A stretch of DNA of 64,000 nucleotides from Sarcocystis neurona. Lineage: Eukaryota; Apicomplexa; Conoidasida; Eucoccidiorida; Sarcocystidae. Shown piece after piece: positions 1 to 10,739 of this stretch. Location of the stretch: contig KL647293.1 in the NCBI GenBank assembly GCA_000727475.1, positions 721,216-785,215 of the forward strand, given 5' to 3'. Position 1 is the first letter of the stretch. Each line of letters begins with the position of its first letter. Made by a program: the position numbers and the translations under genes. Under the pieces are notes generated by a model. It was not told the DNA's origin. It worked only from the letters and a program-made list of their open reading frames with translations, and did no database searches.

Positions 1-1150
1 GCGTATATGTATTGCGCGCATATGTATATACATGCGTGGGTCTGACAACATGCAAGTGAGCGCTCCTGCTTTTGTTGAGAGAGGCTATACGGGTGTGGCT
101 GCTCTAGGCAACGGTCCTGCACGTTGCTGCTGCTTTTCTCCCCCTCTCTGAGGGGTGCCTCCTTAATCTGAGATGCGGCTGCTGCTGCTGTGATGAAGGC
201 AACTAACTGTTGCTGCTGGCGTTGGCCATTGCGCTGCTGCTGCCACTGCCGTCCACGCTTCCCTCCTGCTGCTGCTGCTACAGGAGGCGTGCGGGCAGGG
301 CTTCTTCCCCTGCAGCACGAGTCGCCGTCTACAACTTCCTTGCCGGTAGGTGGCTCTTCTCCCGTTCTTGTATTCCAGCAGCAGCCTTTTCTAAGCGTCC
401 GTCGTGGGATATACATATACGTATATATATCTCCGTCCATCTATCTGTCGATATATCTAAATACATGTATATATATATATATATACGTACATATATATGT
501 ATATATATATACATATGTACGCGGCTTTAATTCTGGGTGTCTACGTAGAGAAGGCGTCATTACGTTTGGTTTCTCTGCCCCACATGTATCTATCAATCCA
601 CCCTTCCATCTGTTCGTCTGTCTCCGGATACGTGTACACATCTGTGGCTCTCCATGTCTGCGCGGAGACTTTAAATCCGGCTTTTCTTCTGCACAACTGC
701 AGAGAGAGGGGGGGAACGTGCCTCACGAAGGAAAGGAAAGTGGCGATGCTCGACGCTGTCATCATGCGCTCTCAAGACGTCTGCGCACCTTCAAGTGGAT
801 ATATGTGTAGTTATATCGACGTGCAAGTACATGTGTACACACGCGTATATATATATATACATATATATATGTAAATGTATATGTGTGTATATGCGTACCC
901 TGATTTTGAATATGTATGTATATATATATATGTATATATAAATGTATATCTGTAGACATATATATATATATATAGTTGCGCACTGAATATAAAGATGCGT
1001 ATATAGGTGGGGTGTTGAAAGTGGGCCGATACATCAGAGTAGCAGTTGTTCATGTCCCCCATCTCTCCTTCTTCCTCGTTGACGACCTGAGGCATGGGCG
1101 TCTTATCCACTGCGTTTTCCGCAGCTGCCGAGAGAACGTATAACGCGCTA
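1..1150. repeat. TA-rich microsatellite tract, no gene seen
   Basis: The stretch from about 400 to 1000 is dominated by TATA/CATA/GTATATG steps with short GC-containing interruptions. The first 350 bases include a CTG-rich patch (about 180-290). Open frames here read as Tyr-Ile or Cys/Leu runs and have no coding character. I see no supported gene. Confidence 0.8.
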
Positions 1151-1156
1151 CTTCCA

Positions 1157-2317
1157 GGTGTACGTACACCATTCGCTTCGCGTGTGAACACGCTCACGCC
1201 GGTGTACGTACACTCGAGTGAGAAGTGGCACACTAATAAACGTTCTGGAGCAGTGCACCCGATGTGCGCGCACGAAGCAGACAGGCTGAAAGACTGGTGC
1301 GCGTCGTGCTGGTGTACGTACACCACAAGACCTTCATGCATGTGAGGTGTACGCACACCACGCTCTTCTGCGCATTGGACTCGTCGACCTGCGCGCTCAC
1401 GCCGCTGTGCTGCTTCCTAGCATGCTTCCGCCTTCTCTACTTCTCTGCAGATAAATACAGGAGCCGTATGCAAATCTACGTGTGCGACAGCGGATCGTAA
1501 CGTACAAACTTCCTGTAGACTTGTTGTACTTCAGAAGGGAATTTTGTACGGCGTACGTACACCGCAGGAGCTTCACATCAAGTGAATGTATGCCGGAGTG
1601 GCTGGTGAGGCCCCTCTCAGCTGCGTCCGCACTCGTAATAGCCTGTGCAGTGCTCGCTCATGCGTACGGATACCTCAATCCTGTCTTCGTGCTGCGTTTG
1701 TGGTGTACGTACTCCGTAGTAGCCTTCAAAGAGCTTTCCCAGGGTTTCCTTTTCCTTCCCAATATTTCCGTTCCTTCCTGCTGGGAACTACTTTATGGGA
1801 TAGTAAACGTGTTGCTCTGTTTGTGCTTCTGCAACAGATGAACACACGTGTCGATGCTGTCTTCAAGTGTACGTACACTGCACTCCTTCAGTGAGAGGCA
1901 GAATGTGCCAGCGTCCCGTCTGGGAGATCTGTGCGGCGCGATGCCGGAAGTAAGTGTGGGGCCGTTCTTCAGGTGTACGCCCGCCACAGTACTTATTTGA
2001 CAGCGAGCGCAGAGGCTTTCGTCAGGTGTATCTACACCGCAGTACATTGAATATGGGTGACTCCGCACGTGCGGGCAATCAGCGCATATTCACCCAGTCT
2101 GCTCCTGTATGGAAACTCGGGTGTACATACACCGGGGACACTACCTCATCTTCGCTGACTGCTGCAGATGCGTCTGTGGTCTTGTCTGTCCAGATACAGC
2201 TACTCGACTGTTGAGACGTCGCCTTTTATACGCTTCGTTCGTTGTGAACAATATGCGAACGTAGGGCGGAATCGGCGGAGTCGCAGGAGGACGGCTTCAC
2301 TCCGGTGCACGTATACC
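1157..2317. repeat. Array of eleven dispersed palindromic motifs
   Basis: Eleven copies of a 14-base motif with consensus GGTGTACGTACACC, a perfect palindrome, start at 1157, 1201, 1311, 1346, 1550, 1702, 1866, 1972, 2025, 2120 and 2304. Copies 1 and 3 are exact; the others differ by one to four bases. Several keep flanks, with CTTCA just upstream and GCAG or similar just downstream. Spacing is irregular (35 to 204 bases), so this is not a simple tandem repeat. The DNA between copies is ordinary mixed-composition sequence without a supported gene. A cluster of binding sites for a dimeric DNA-binding protein, or the eroded core of a small transposon-like repeat, would both fit. Confidence 0.8.
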
Positions 2318-3430
2318 ATGCACCGCAGAACTCGTGAAGATTTCTCTGCTTTGCTGCTTTTCTGTCTGCAGCGCTGCGCCAATTTCACCTCGCCTTCTTT
2401 TTCTACAAGGGACACTACTCGCTCTTTGCTACGAGGTACCTTCCTCTCGTCCCCAGCAACTGCTGTTCTTAATACCCCTCTCTACGCGTCCACGCAGAGG
2501 ACCATATTTATACATATAAATACAAACAGATCTATATATAGATAGAGAGCTATATACGTGGCCAGTGAGGCGCACGTCCCTGTTGCTACACACCAGTCGG
2601 TGGACTGCTCACAAAGATACTAGGCGTTTACGCTTGCATGTACACGCGTACGTGTAACTTTATATATAAATAGATATACTTGTATATACTTGTATGTTCG
2701 TAGTATCTGATGACTTGGGGAGGCACACGTTTTCATATTCATGTATGTGCGCGTGTGGCCGTCTAGGCACCTCCTCAGCAACGGGGCCACCTCGTTTGCT
2801 ACGAATATTTTCGCTCTTCCTCTTCCTCCTTTCCTCTATGCGCATCTGTCTTTACGTGTATCTTGAGTCACACATTTATATATATATGTATGTATGCGTT
2901 TACTCACGCTTTCGTCGTTCTATTATTCTATCTATACACAACACACCAACGGGTAGTTGTTCACACTTTTCTGAATAGATCTCTGCATCCCTTTTTCTCC
3001 TGTCTCTCTCTCTACATACATGTGTGCATACACATATATGCACCTTGCCGTCTCTGTACATATATACATATATATGTATGTATATTTCCCCCTCTCTACA
3101 TCTGTGTATATATATTAATCTAAGCTTATATTTTTTCCCCTCTCTATGTATATGTTTGTGCGTATCTGTATGAATGAATACCACGTATATATATACATAT
3201 ATATATGCATATATGTATATATATACACATATATATTTCCCTGTCCCTCTTCATCTATCTATCTATCTATCTATATATATATATATATGTAGATCTCCGT
3301 CTCTCTCTTTCTCTTTATATATACGTATAGGCGCTTGTACTCGTGTAGAATAAATAAGGGGAAAGCAAAATTGTTGAAACGGTGGGTGTACGTACGACGA
3401 GGGGGCTCGGTCGCCGCAAAGGCCGGTCCC
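2318..3430. repeat. TA-rich tract, no gene seen
   Basis: The stretch 2500-3330 is again TATA/CATA microsatellite with short pyrimidine patches (TCTCTCT, TCTATC). The part before 2500 is mixed sequence. A further near-copy of the GTGTACGTAC motif lies at 3385. No supported coding region. Confidence 0.7.
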
Positions 3431-3434
3431 CGAG

Positions 3435-4010
3435 ATGCACGTGGACGACGATCCGTGGAGGAAAATCGTCGATTCGACGACGGTGCCCCAGGCAGGGCCC
3501 AATCACCACGCCGCATGTACCCACCGCTGGCTAGCCACTGCGTACTACATCCCACGTGGCGCAGCGCCCACCTTTCACGGCAATTCACACGAGCACTGGC
3601 AAATTCTGTTGAACCACCGATCTGTCGCTGCTCAGCGAATATATCTGGACACTGGGCGGTCACACACACACTCTTTGCGGCACTTTACTGGGGGGACCCG
3701 TTCGCCTTGCCCAGGGCCTTGTTCTGCTGTCTGCCGTCCCTCGCCAGAGACAGTTCCACACCTTCACACGCATCACTTCACACCGGGACGCCCTCAACAT
3801 CTTCCACTCACAGAGGAACTTCTCTATGCGTCTACAGAGCAGAAAGGACATGCACAGAACAGCGGAACGGCGAAGCAGAGCTTCTTGCTGACCTACGTCG
3901 CAACCAGCACGTCGTCCTTCTGTCAGGACGCCGCTGCTCTGACGAAAAAAGTAGAAGAAAAAAAAACGGACGTTGTCGAAGTTGCTGCAGAAGAGGCAGA
4001 TTCACCGTAA
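3435..4010 (+). CDS. Possible single-exon ORF of 191 residues
   Basis: An ATG-started frame of 191 residues lies in a repeat-free island between two TA-rich tracts. It has no domain I recognise. Residues 1-130 are His, Thr and Pro rich; the last 30 are acidic and alternately charged (around KKVEEKKTDVVEVAAEE). Two other frames are also open over parts of the same island, so this may be chance or may be one exon of a spliced gene. No signal peptide or membrane segment is apparent. Confidence 0.25.
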   Translation: MHVDDDPWRKIVDSTTVPQAGPNHHAACTHRWLATAYYIPRGAAPTFHGNSHEHWQILLNHRSVAAQRIYLDTGRSHTHSLRHFTGGTRSPCPGPCSAVCRPSPETVPHLHTHHFTPGRPQHLPLTEELLYASTEQKGHAQNSGTAKQSFLLTYVATSTSSFCQDAAALTKKVEEKKTDVVEVAAEEADSP

Positions 4011-4409
4011 TCATGTGTGCCTTGTTTCTAGTCGCCAAAATCTTCCGCTTTCTGTGTCTACGACGACTCCGGGGACACCCCACAGAGAGAACGTCGACCC
4101 GTCCGCTATAAATAGGGAAAGAGAGACAAATTTGAAGGAACGTGAAACTTTCTCTGATGGATGAGACGAGACAAAGAACAGCGAGAGCAATGTACAGTGA
4201 CGCGTAGATGTGGAAGTAGAACGTTCACACATGGACGACACCGGACGAGAAGAAAACGGAGACGTACAGGCGTGCGTAATTGCCTCAAGGATGAGCCACT
4301 TTACTGAGACAACGCACGACTCGCTGCGCCACACGTTAACATTCACCAAGTCCTTCTTAGTTCAATTTCCCCAGATACGTGGATATCGGAACATATACAT
4401 ATATATACA

Positions 4410-4745
4410 TATATATATGTGGAGCTACATAAGAATGCGTGTATATATATGCAGAGGGAAAGTGCAGGGAAAATCTATGTATATATGTATACGTATATAT
4501 GTGTATGTTTAGGTAGCTAGAAATGCGTGTATATATATATATACAGGCAGAGACATTCGAGGAAATATATGTATACAGTCGCGTTCTATTTCTACGGGCT
4601 AATCCTTTACACTCTGACATATATATATATATACATATATATATGTAGGTGTGTATATGTAGGTAGATAAGGACGCCTACATATATATATATATACAGGC
4701 AGAGACATGCGGGGAAATATAGGTATACAGTCGCCATCCATTTCT
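4410..4745. repeat. Three-copy cassette array in TA-rich DNA
   Basis: A cassette reading GGTAG-TA-GAAATGCG, a TA run, CAGGCAGAGACAT, then GGGGAAATATA-GTATACAGTCGC is present at about 4508 and 4662, with a more diverged copy at about 4413. The cassette bodies are more alike than the TA spacers between them. There is no coding frame. Confidence 0.7.
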
Positions 4746-4829
4746 AGGCCCAAGTCACTTACAATCCGTCGCTCGATCAATTCGTAGAATCCACATTCTC
4801 TGATTAAGACAGAGAGGGAGAAACAACAT

Positions 4830-6480
4830 CAATGCAGTGACTACCACCGCTGCAGCAGCAGCCGGAACGCTTGACTGGACTTTCTTGGCAGCAGCAATCT
4901 TCCTGCGTGCAGTTCCTTTCTCTCCGTGCGTACGATTTCAGCTTCTGCGGCAAGTTAGATTTATGTATATGTATATGTTTGTCCATATACGTATATGTGT
5001 GTGTGTGTGTGTGTGGGTGCGGAAGGGTGTGCCCGCTAGTGGCGGAGAGTGTGCTGCTGCAGTTGCTGCTCTCGTCGTTTCTGCAACAACTGTAGCCGCT
5101 CCGGGGTCTGCCGTTGGTCAGCTGCTGTTGCTGCTGCTGCTGCTACTGTAGCTCCTGCTGCCTGCTGCTGGTACTGCAGTTGCTGCTCCCTGCTGGTACT
5201 GTAGTTCCTGCTACTACTGATGCGTATGTCAGAACATCACTACCAGATCCGTCTCTTGCTGCTGCGTGTCTGCGTGACAGACTATTGCCCGTGCAGTTTG
5301 CGGCTCTATCTCGCTCTTCGTCTGTGGCGAAGACGCAGCAGCAACAGCAGCAGCGGCAGCAACAGTTCTTCTGTCGCCTGGTCGCACTGCTACTGGCGCT
5401 GCAAGCTTTTTCGCGCTTGAGGGTAGCGCTGCGCGCCGCTCTGCCGCTGCTGCTGCCGGTGCTGCAGCTGCTGCAGAACAAAGTTGCTGGTGCGCGGCTG
5501 GTTGTAGACAGAGCCCTTCGTCGGCGTCTGCTGGACAGCAGCTGCAGCGACGCAGGCAGCGACAACGCCCCCCACGCCTCGGATAGAACAGGGGAAGGTA
5601 AGGAAGCGCAGCGCACAGGCAATGCAGCAGCAGCATCAGTTGCTCTTGCAGCAGGGGGAACAGCGCGATCAGCAGTCGGCAGCCGGGAATACCTTGTCTC
5701 CTGGCTTTGTGTGAAACCCCTGCTGCTGATCCACAGCACCCCCTGCTGGCGAAGCGGGCCCTGTCTAGTAGCAGCAGCAGCAAGACTACGCGTAGCTCAC
5801 GTTTCGCTGCGGCTACCTCAGGCGCGGCGCTGCCCGGCAGCAGCAGTAACAGCAGCAGCAGTAACAGCAGCAGCAGTAACAGCAGCAGCAGGAACAGCAG
5901 CAGCAGTAACAGCAGCAGCAGTAACAGCAGCAGCAGTAACAGCAGCAGCAGTAACAGCAGCAGCAGTAACAGCAGCAGTTGCAACAGCTGCAGCGGCAGC
6001 ATCACCATCAGCAGCAGCAGTAGCAACAGCAGCAGGAGCAGCGGCATCAGCAAAGCTGCTTTTGCTGTTATTGAATCGTTACCTGGCTTACACGTCGAGA
6101 ATACGAGACCGATACTTGTAAGAGGTTTAGCACCAACAACAGCAGTCTAAGCTCCACTTACTACTGCTGCTTCCGCTTTGGCGCACATACCTGTTGGTGT
6201 GGTGCTATTGTACGAGCTGCCGCGCGTTTAACGGCTGCTGCGCATCCCACACCTGGGACGCACGCCACAGTTGCTGCTGCAGCTCAAAATGCCACTTTCC
6301 TGGTGTGCCGACACAGAGCTGACCCTGTACGGCAGCTGCTGCTGCATCTCTCCTGCTGCCGCAACCCAGTAGCCGCTGCTGCTGCATGTCTCCTGCTGCC
6401 GCAACCCAGTCGCTGCTGCTACTGCATTTCTTGTGCTGCCACAGCTCAATAGCTGCTGCTGCAGCAGCACACAGCAACAC
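4830..6480. repeat. CAG/CTG trinucleotide cluster with a 15-bp minisatellite
   Basis: CTG and CAG triplets recur through this stretch. Positions 5836-5985 are ten copies of a 15-base unit, AGCAGCAGCAGTAAC with variants. The unit length is a multiple of three, so long open frames appear on both strands: Ser-Asn and Ala-Val-Thr repeats on plus, poly-Leu on minus. The Gln frame is interrupted by TAA in every unit. Coccidian genes of the Eimeria group often carry such homopolymer tracts, so an exon could be hidden here, but nothing outside the repeats supports a particular frame. Confidence 0.75.
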
Positions 6481-7198
6481 CTCAACAGTGTCCAGCTGTA
6501 GATTGTCCTATATACTCCAGCACTGTCAACAAACAGATCTGCAGGTCTACCTCTGTGTGCCTGTATCGTCGTATAGTTATCTCCTATCTATGTTTAAATT
6601 TCTACCTGTTTAATTCTCTTCATTCATGCATGCACTTCCCTATACGTCTACCAATATCTATCTATAAATATACGTGTAAGTAGTCACCGCCGTATTTATC
6701 TACCTATGTATAGTACTTGCCCGTACACATCTTCCTATGTATGCATATATTTTCATCTACGTCTTACCCTGTCTATGTATTGACTTCTATATATCTACCT
6801 ACACGCGCGCGTCTCCTTCTACTACAAGCTAATAGAGAAGACAAAGATACGTCTACTTGTAGCTGCTCACACATACGTGTGTTCATGTGTACGTGTAGGT
6901 GTGATATTTTGCTCGAACATACGCATGTGTAGACTCCTGCAGATCATACGTGTACCAGTATAGAGAGAAACTGCTGAGACACAGGCTTTTTATCACGAAG
7001 AAGAACGTCCTCCTCCTCCGCCTCCTCCTCTTCCCCCTCACGTTGCCACGTGGCGAGCAGCTACACGAGAAGACAGGTTACCACCTACACATATGTAGAT
7101 GTGTATGTGAGAATTCGTGCATACCAGAAGGCCGTTGCCGTTGCTTTTGCTGCTGCTTCTGCTGCTGCGGCTGCTGCTGCTGCAAACGGGGGCCGCAG

Positions 7199-7663
7199 GA
7201 AGCAGGAGAAAACGAGGAAGGGACGCACAAGAAGACGCACGCGGTCGTCGAGGCGAAGCCGATGCACCAGCAGACGACATACTAGAAGAAGAAAAAGCAG
7301 AAGGAGAAGAACAGGAAGAAGAAGGAGAAGAGGAGGAAGTGGAAGAGGATGAGGAGGAAGTGGAAGAGGAAGAGGAGGATGTTGAAGAGGAAGAGAGTGG
7401 AATCGTCTGCCTTTTTTGCCAAGGCATGTGCGTCAACCCGACGGCAACGTCCTGTGGACACATCTTCTGCTGGCGGTGTATCACCAAGTGGATTCAGCAG
7501 CAGCAACACGTTGCTGCAGCAGCAGCAGCGGGGCCAGGAGGGACAGCAGCAGCAGCGCCAGGAAGAACAGCAGCAGCAACGGCCTTCTGCCCCGTCTGCC
7601 GGTCAGGAAGCGCACCTGTGCTGTGCGCCCTAACTAACAATCACGTATACACTCGCAGGCGTT
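7199..7663 (+). CDS. RING-finger (C3HC4) E3 ubiquitin ligase-like protein, internal exon
   Basis: The frame encodes a basic stretch, an acidic stretch of about 45 residues that is mostly Glu, then a RING finger. Zinc ligands are the two Cys of CLFC (7408, 7417), Cys and His of TSCGH (7453, 7459), two Cys of IFCWRC, and the two Cys of FCPVC (7588, 7597). The core PTATSCGHIFCWRCITKW resembles the RING of peroxin PEX10 and, less closely, RNF5/RNF185-type membrane E3 ligases. Between the third and fourth Cys pairs lies an insertion of about 30 residues rich in Gln, Ala and Gly, encoded by CAG/GCA repeats. No ATG precedes the RING in frame, so an upstream exon is needed; the acceptor after GCCGCAG at 7198 is a guess. 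Downstream the frame runs into TA repeat, so an exon end near 7640-7665 is likely; CTAAC and a following GCAG lie there. No Pex2/Pex12-type membrane region was found upstream, so the PEX10 assignment is tentative; the RING itself is secure. Confidence 0.75.
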
Positions 7664-7699
7664 CCGTCTTTTGGGTCGTTACCTTCTACCTCTCCATAT

Positions 7700-9130
7700 A
7701 TACACACATATATGTAACGCGCGCGTATTTATGTCTACGGGCGTGTTTACGACCGTACACACACATATATAATTATATACACATGTATATGTATATGCAT
7801 GTCTAACGCGTCAAACATATGGAGACGTCGCTCACTTGCATGCAACAGATGTGTATCAATATATTGTCTCGTAGACAAGCTTCCGACTTCTTCCCCAAAG
7901 AGATACTAGCTTTCTTGATACACATATATTCATATATATTTCTCGTGGACGACTCTTTGCCTCGAAGATGCAAGTAAAGCAATATACACCGCCACGCATG
8001 TACACATATATATGTGTAGCTATGTACACTCACTCGTATGCATATATATATATACATTCATATTATGTGTACATTAACTCTGAGGATACACACATATATA
8101 TACATATATATACGTCTTTGCTTGTTATTTGCCTCGAAGACGCAGGTACAGCTATACAGACTTACACATGCATATGTATATGCACATATGTAAGTATGTA
8201 TACTATCTCATACACATATACATATGTATGTATACTTGCTTGTTATTTGCATCGAGGACGCAGGTAGAGCTATACACATACCTACATATATATATATATA
8301 TATGCAAGTATGTATACTATCTCACATATATATATATATATATGTATACCTATAAGTATGTACACTATCTCATGTATATATATGTGTAGCTACGTGTATA
8401 CAGGCATCATATTCATGTGCTATCTTTGTGGATACACACATTTGCTACATGTGTATATATTTACATTTGGTCACTCTCTGCATGGAAGACCGGGAAACAG
8501 ATGAATAGACGCGTAGATATAAGAGTACATCTGTAGCTCTGTATATTCTCTCATATATGTGTACGTACTGATATTATATATATGCGCGTACATATATATC
8601 TACAACGGAGTAACTGGATATTCAGCAGGCTTTCTCCTCCATACAAGAAACACGAAAATTGTTCCTACATACGTATATACGTGTCTTTCTGTATATACAT
8701 ACATATATGTAAAGGTGCATATTGTATTGTATGTTGGATGTATGGATAGACTACCTATACAGTGGATATATAGAAATACACATATATGCATATGTACAGA
8801 AGACATTATGTATGACATGTATAATAGGTTATATATACGTTATGTACATGTCAATATATGTGATTTATATATACACGTATATGTATAGGTGATATGGTGT
8901 ATTATCTATATACGTAGATTACGTATACACTACGCATATATATATATATATGTATGTATAAATACATATATATGTGTATATATATGTATGTGTTACGTTG
9001 GGTATATCAATAGGTTACACGTATATTATGTGTATCATATACACATACATATATATGTATATACATGTTGCGTATGTGTATAAGTAAATGTATATATGTA
9101 TATATATACATATGTTTTGGACAGACGATA
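7700..9130. repeat. TA-rich tract with three copies of a 119-bp-spaced cassette
   Basis: Most of this stretch is TATA/CATA microsatellite. A cassette containing TTATTTGCCTCGAAGACGCA followed by GGTACAGCTATACA occurs at 8117-8160 and 8235-8277, with a shorter relative at 7955-7990. A second shared element, AAGTATGTATACTATCTCA, follows near 8191, 8305 and 8354. No gene is supported. Confidence 0.7.
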
Positions 9131-9349
9131 TCGTTGTTGAGTGGATTTTGTAGCTAACTGTTCTTCCCCGGCAACACGTTGCACATCGAGCGGTTGAAAG
9201 GCAGAGGCACGACCACGTGGTCCATGACTCCTTTGCTCTTCTCTCTTTTTATGACGAGTGTCTCTGACCCGGTTGCTGCTGTTGCTTCAACGAGAGGCTT
9301 CTTCGCTGATGCAAAACACGCTTCTTTGTGGATGTCTGCTGCCCCTGCC

Positions 9350-9373
9350 ACACACACACACACACACACACAC
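9350..9373. repeat. CA dinucleotide microsatellite
   Basis: An uninterrupted CA run of about 24 bases. Confidence 0.9.
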
Positions 9374-9439
9374 TCAGGGCGCCGTGTCCTCCTCAAGAGC
9401 TAGTTCCCCTGCGCCACTACGCCCCTGCCAGAAGCCTTC

Positions 9440-10720
9440 TGCTTGACGTCCTGCAGCAGCAGGAGCGGCAGCAGCAGGAGCAGCAGCAGCAGTAATGGCG
9501 ACGACGAGGCGTCTACGAGCGAGCGGAACAACAGAAACAGCAGCAGCGGCAGCCGCAGATGCTGGGGGTGCACGAGACGAGAGAGAGAGCAGCAGGCTCG
9601 GCAGCCGGAGACGACGCAGCAGCAGGAACCCCAGGTGGGAGTCGTTGCCAGCCGGAGAAAGAAGTAAGCTAGGAGGAAGAAGCAGCAGCACCAGGGGAGG
9701 CACACGGCCACCAGCAGGGGATGCTGGTGCAGCAGCACTTCACACGTAGTACGACGCGAGTGGGAGGGACGGGAGTAGGAGAATGAACAGCAGAAGAAGC
9801 AGCAGTGTGCCAGCAGCAACAGCGGGTGTTGCAGCGTGTGTCACAGCAGCAGCGGCAGCAGTCTGCAGCGCACGTTGACTGAACGATCGCCAGCTGCCGC
9901 AGCCGCAGAAGGAAAATAAGAAGACCAGCAAGGCCAGAGGCTGCGAGGCGACAGCGGGAAACGTCCTGCGGCTCACCCGTGCAGGTGAATGACTAACAAG
10001 CAGTGCAGCGGCAGAACCAGTCGCAGCAAAAGCAGCAGCCGCAGCGGCAGCAGCAGGAATAGTGGGACCTACGTTGCAGCGGAAAATGCCGAGGAGCCGC
10101 TGGCAACACCTGGCGCGGCTGCGCGCCCTGCAGCTGCTGCAGACGACCGTCGAGACAGCAGCGATAGAAAAAAAGTGCAGAGGCGTCCCAGCGCTACTGA
10201 GGAATGTATCTCTGCAGTCGCGGCTCCTGTATCTGTAATGACGACGGACTCATTTGTATCTGCAGGCGGGGCTGCTTTCTTTGCACTGATACCTGTTGCT
10301 GCTTGAACCGTCGTCGCGTCGATTCTACCTGCTGCGACTGCTGCTCTTGGGCCTGAGGGCTCTGCAGTCGTCCCTCTTGCTGCTGCTGCTGCTGCGCTGG
10401 GGTTCTTGCTCCTGCGCTGCAGCTGCTGCGGCCCCCGCGTAGGCGTCTGTTGACCCCACAACGTCGGCAACAGATTAGCGACAGCAGAACCGCAGGAGCA
10501 GAACAGCGGCAACAGCAGCAGAATAGACGCAACAGCAGCAGAATAGACGCAACAGCAGCAGAATAGACGCAACAGCAGCAGAATAGACGCAACAGCAGCA
10601 GAATAGACGCAACAGCAGAATAGCGGCAACAACAGCAGAATAGCAGCAACAGCAGCAAAATAGCAGCGACAGCAGCCGAAGAGCAGCAACAAGAGCAGCA
10701 CAGCACCAGTGGCAGCGCAG
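9440..10720. repeat. Second CAG-rich cluster with a 20-bp minisatellite
   Basis: CAG/GCA triplets recur throughout. Positions 10501-10620 hold six copies of the 20-base unit GAATAGACGCAACAGCAGCA, the first and last imperfect. Because 20 is not a multiple of three, the reading frame rotates every unit, so long open frames on the minus strand here are a composition effect and not good evidence of a gene. One plus-strand stretch near 9440-9665 would encode Ser/Asn and Gln runs but has no independent support. Confidence 0.75.
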
Positions 10721-10739
10721 CAACTGCGACATTACGGAG

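Noticed and set aside
5229..6053. Poly-Leu/Ala minus-strand open frame of 274 codons
   Set aside because: It is produced by CTG/CAG repeats with no stop codon in that phase; no flanking unique coding sequence, start context or domain supports it.
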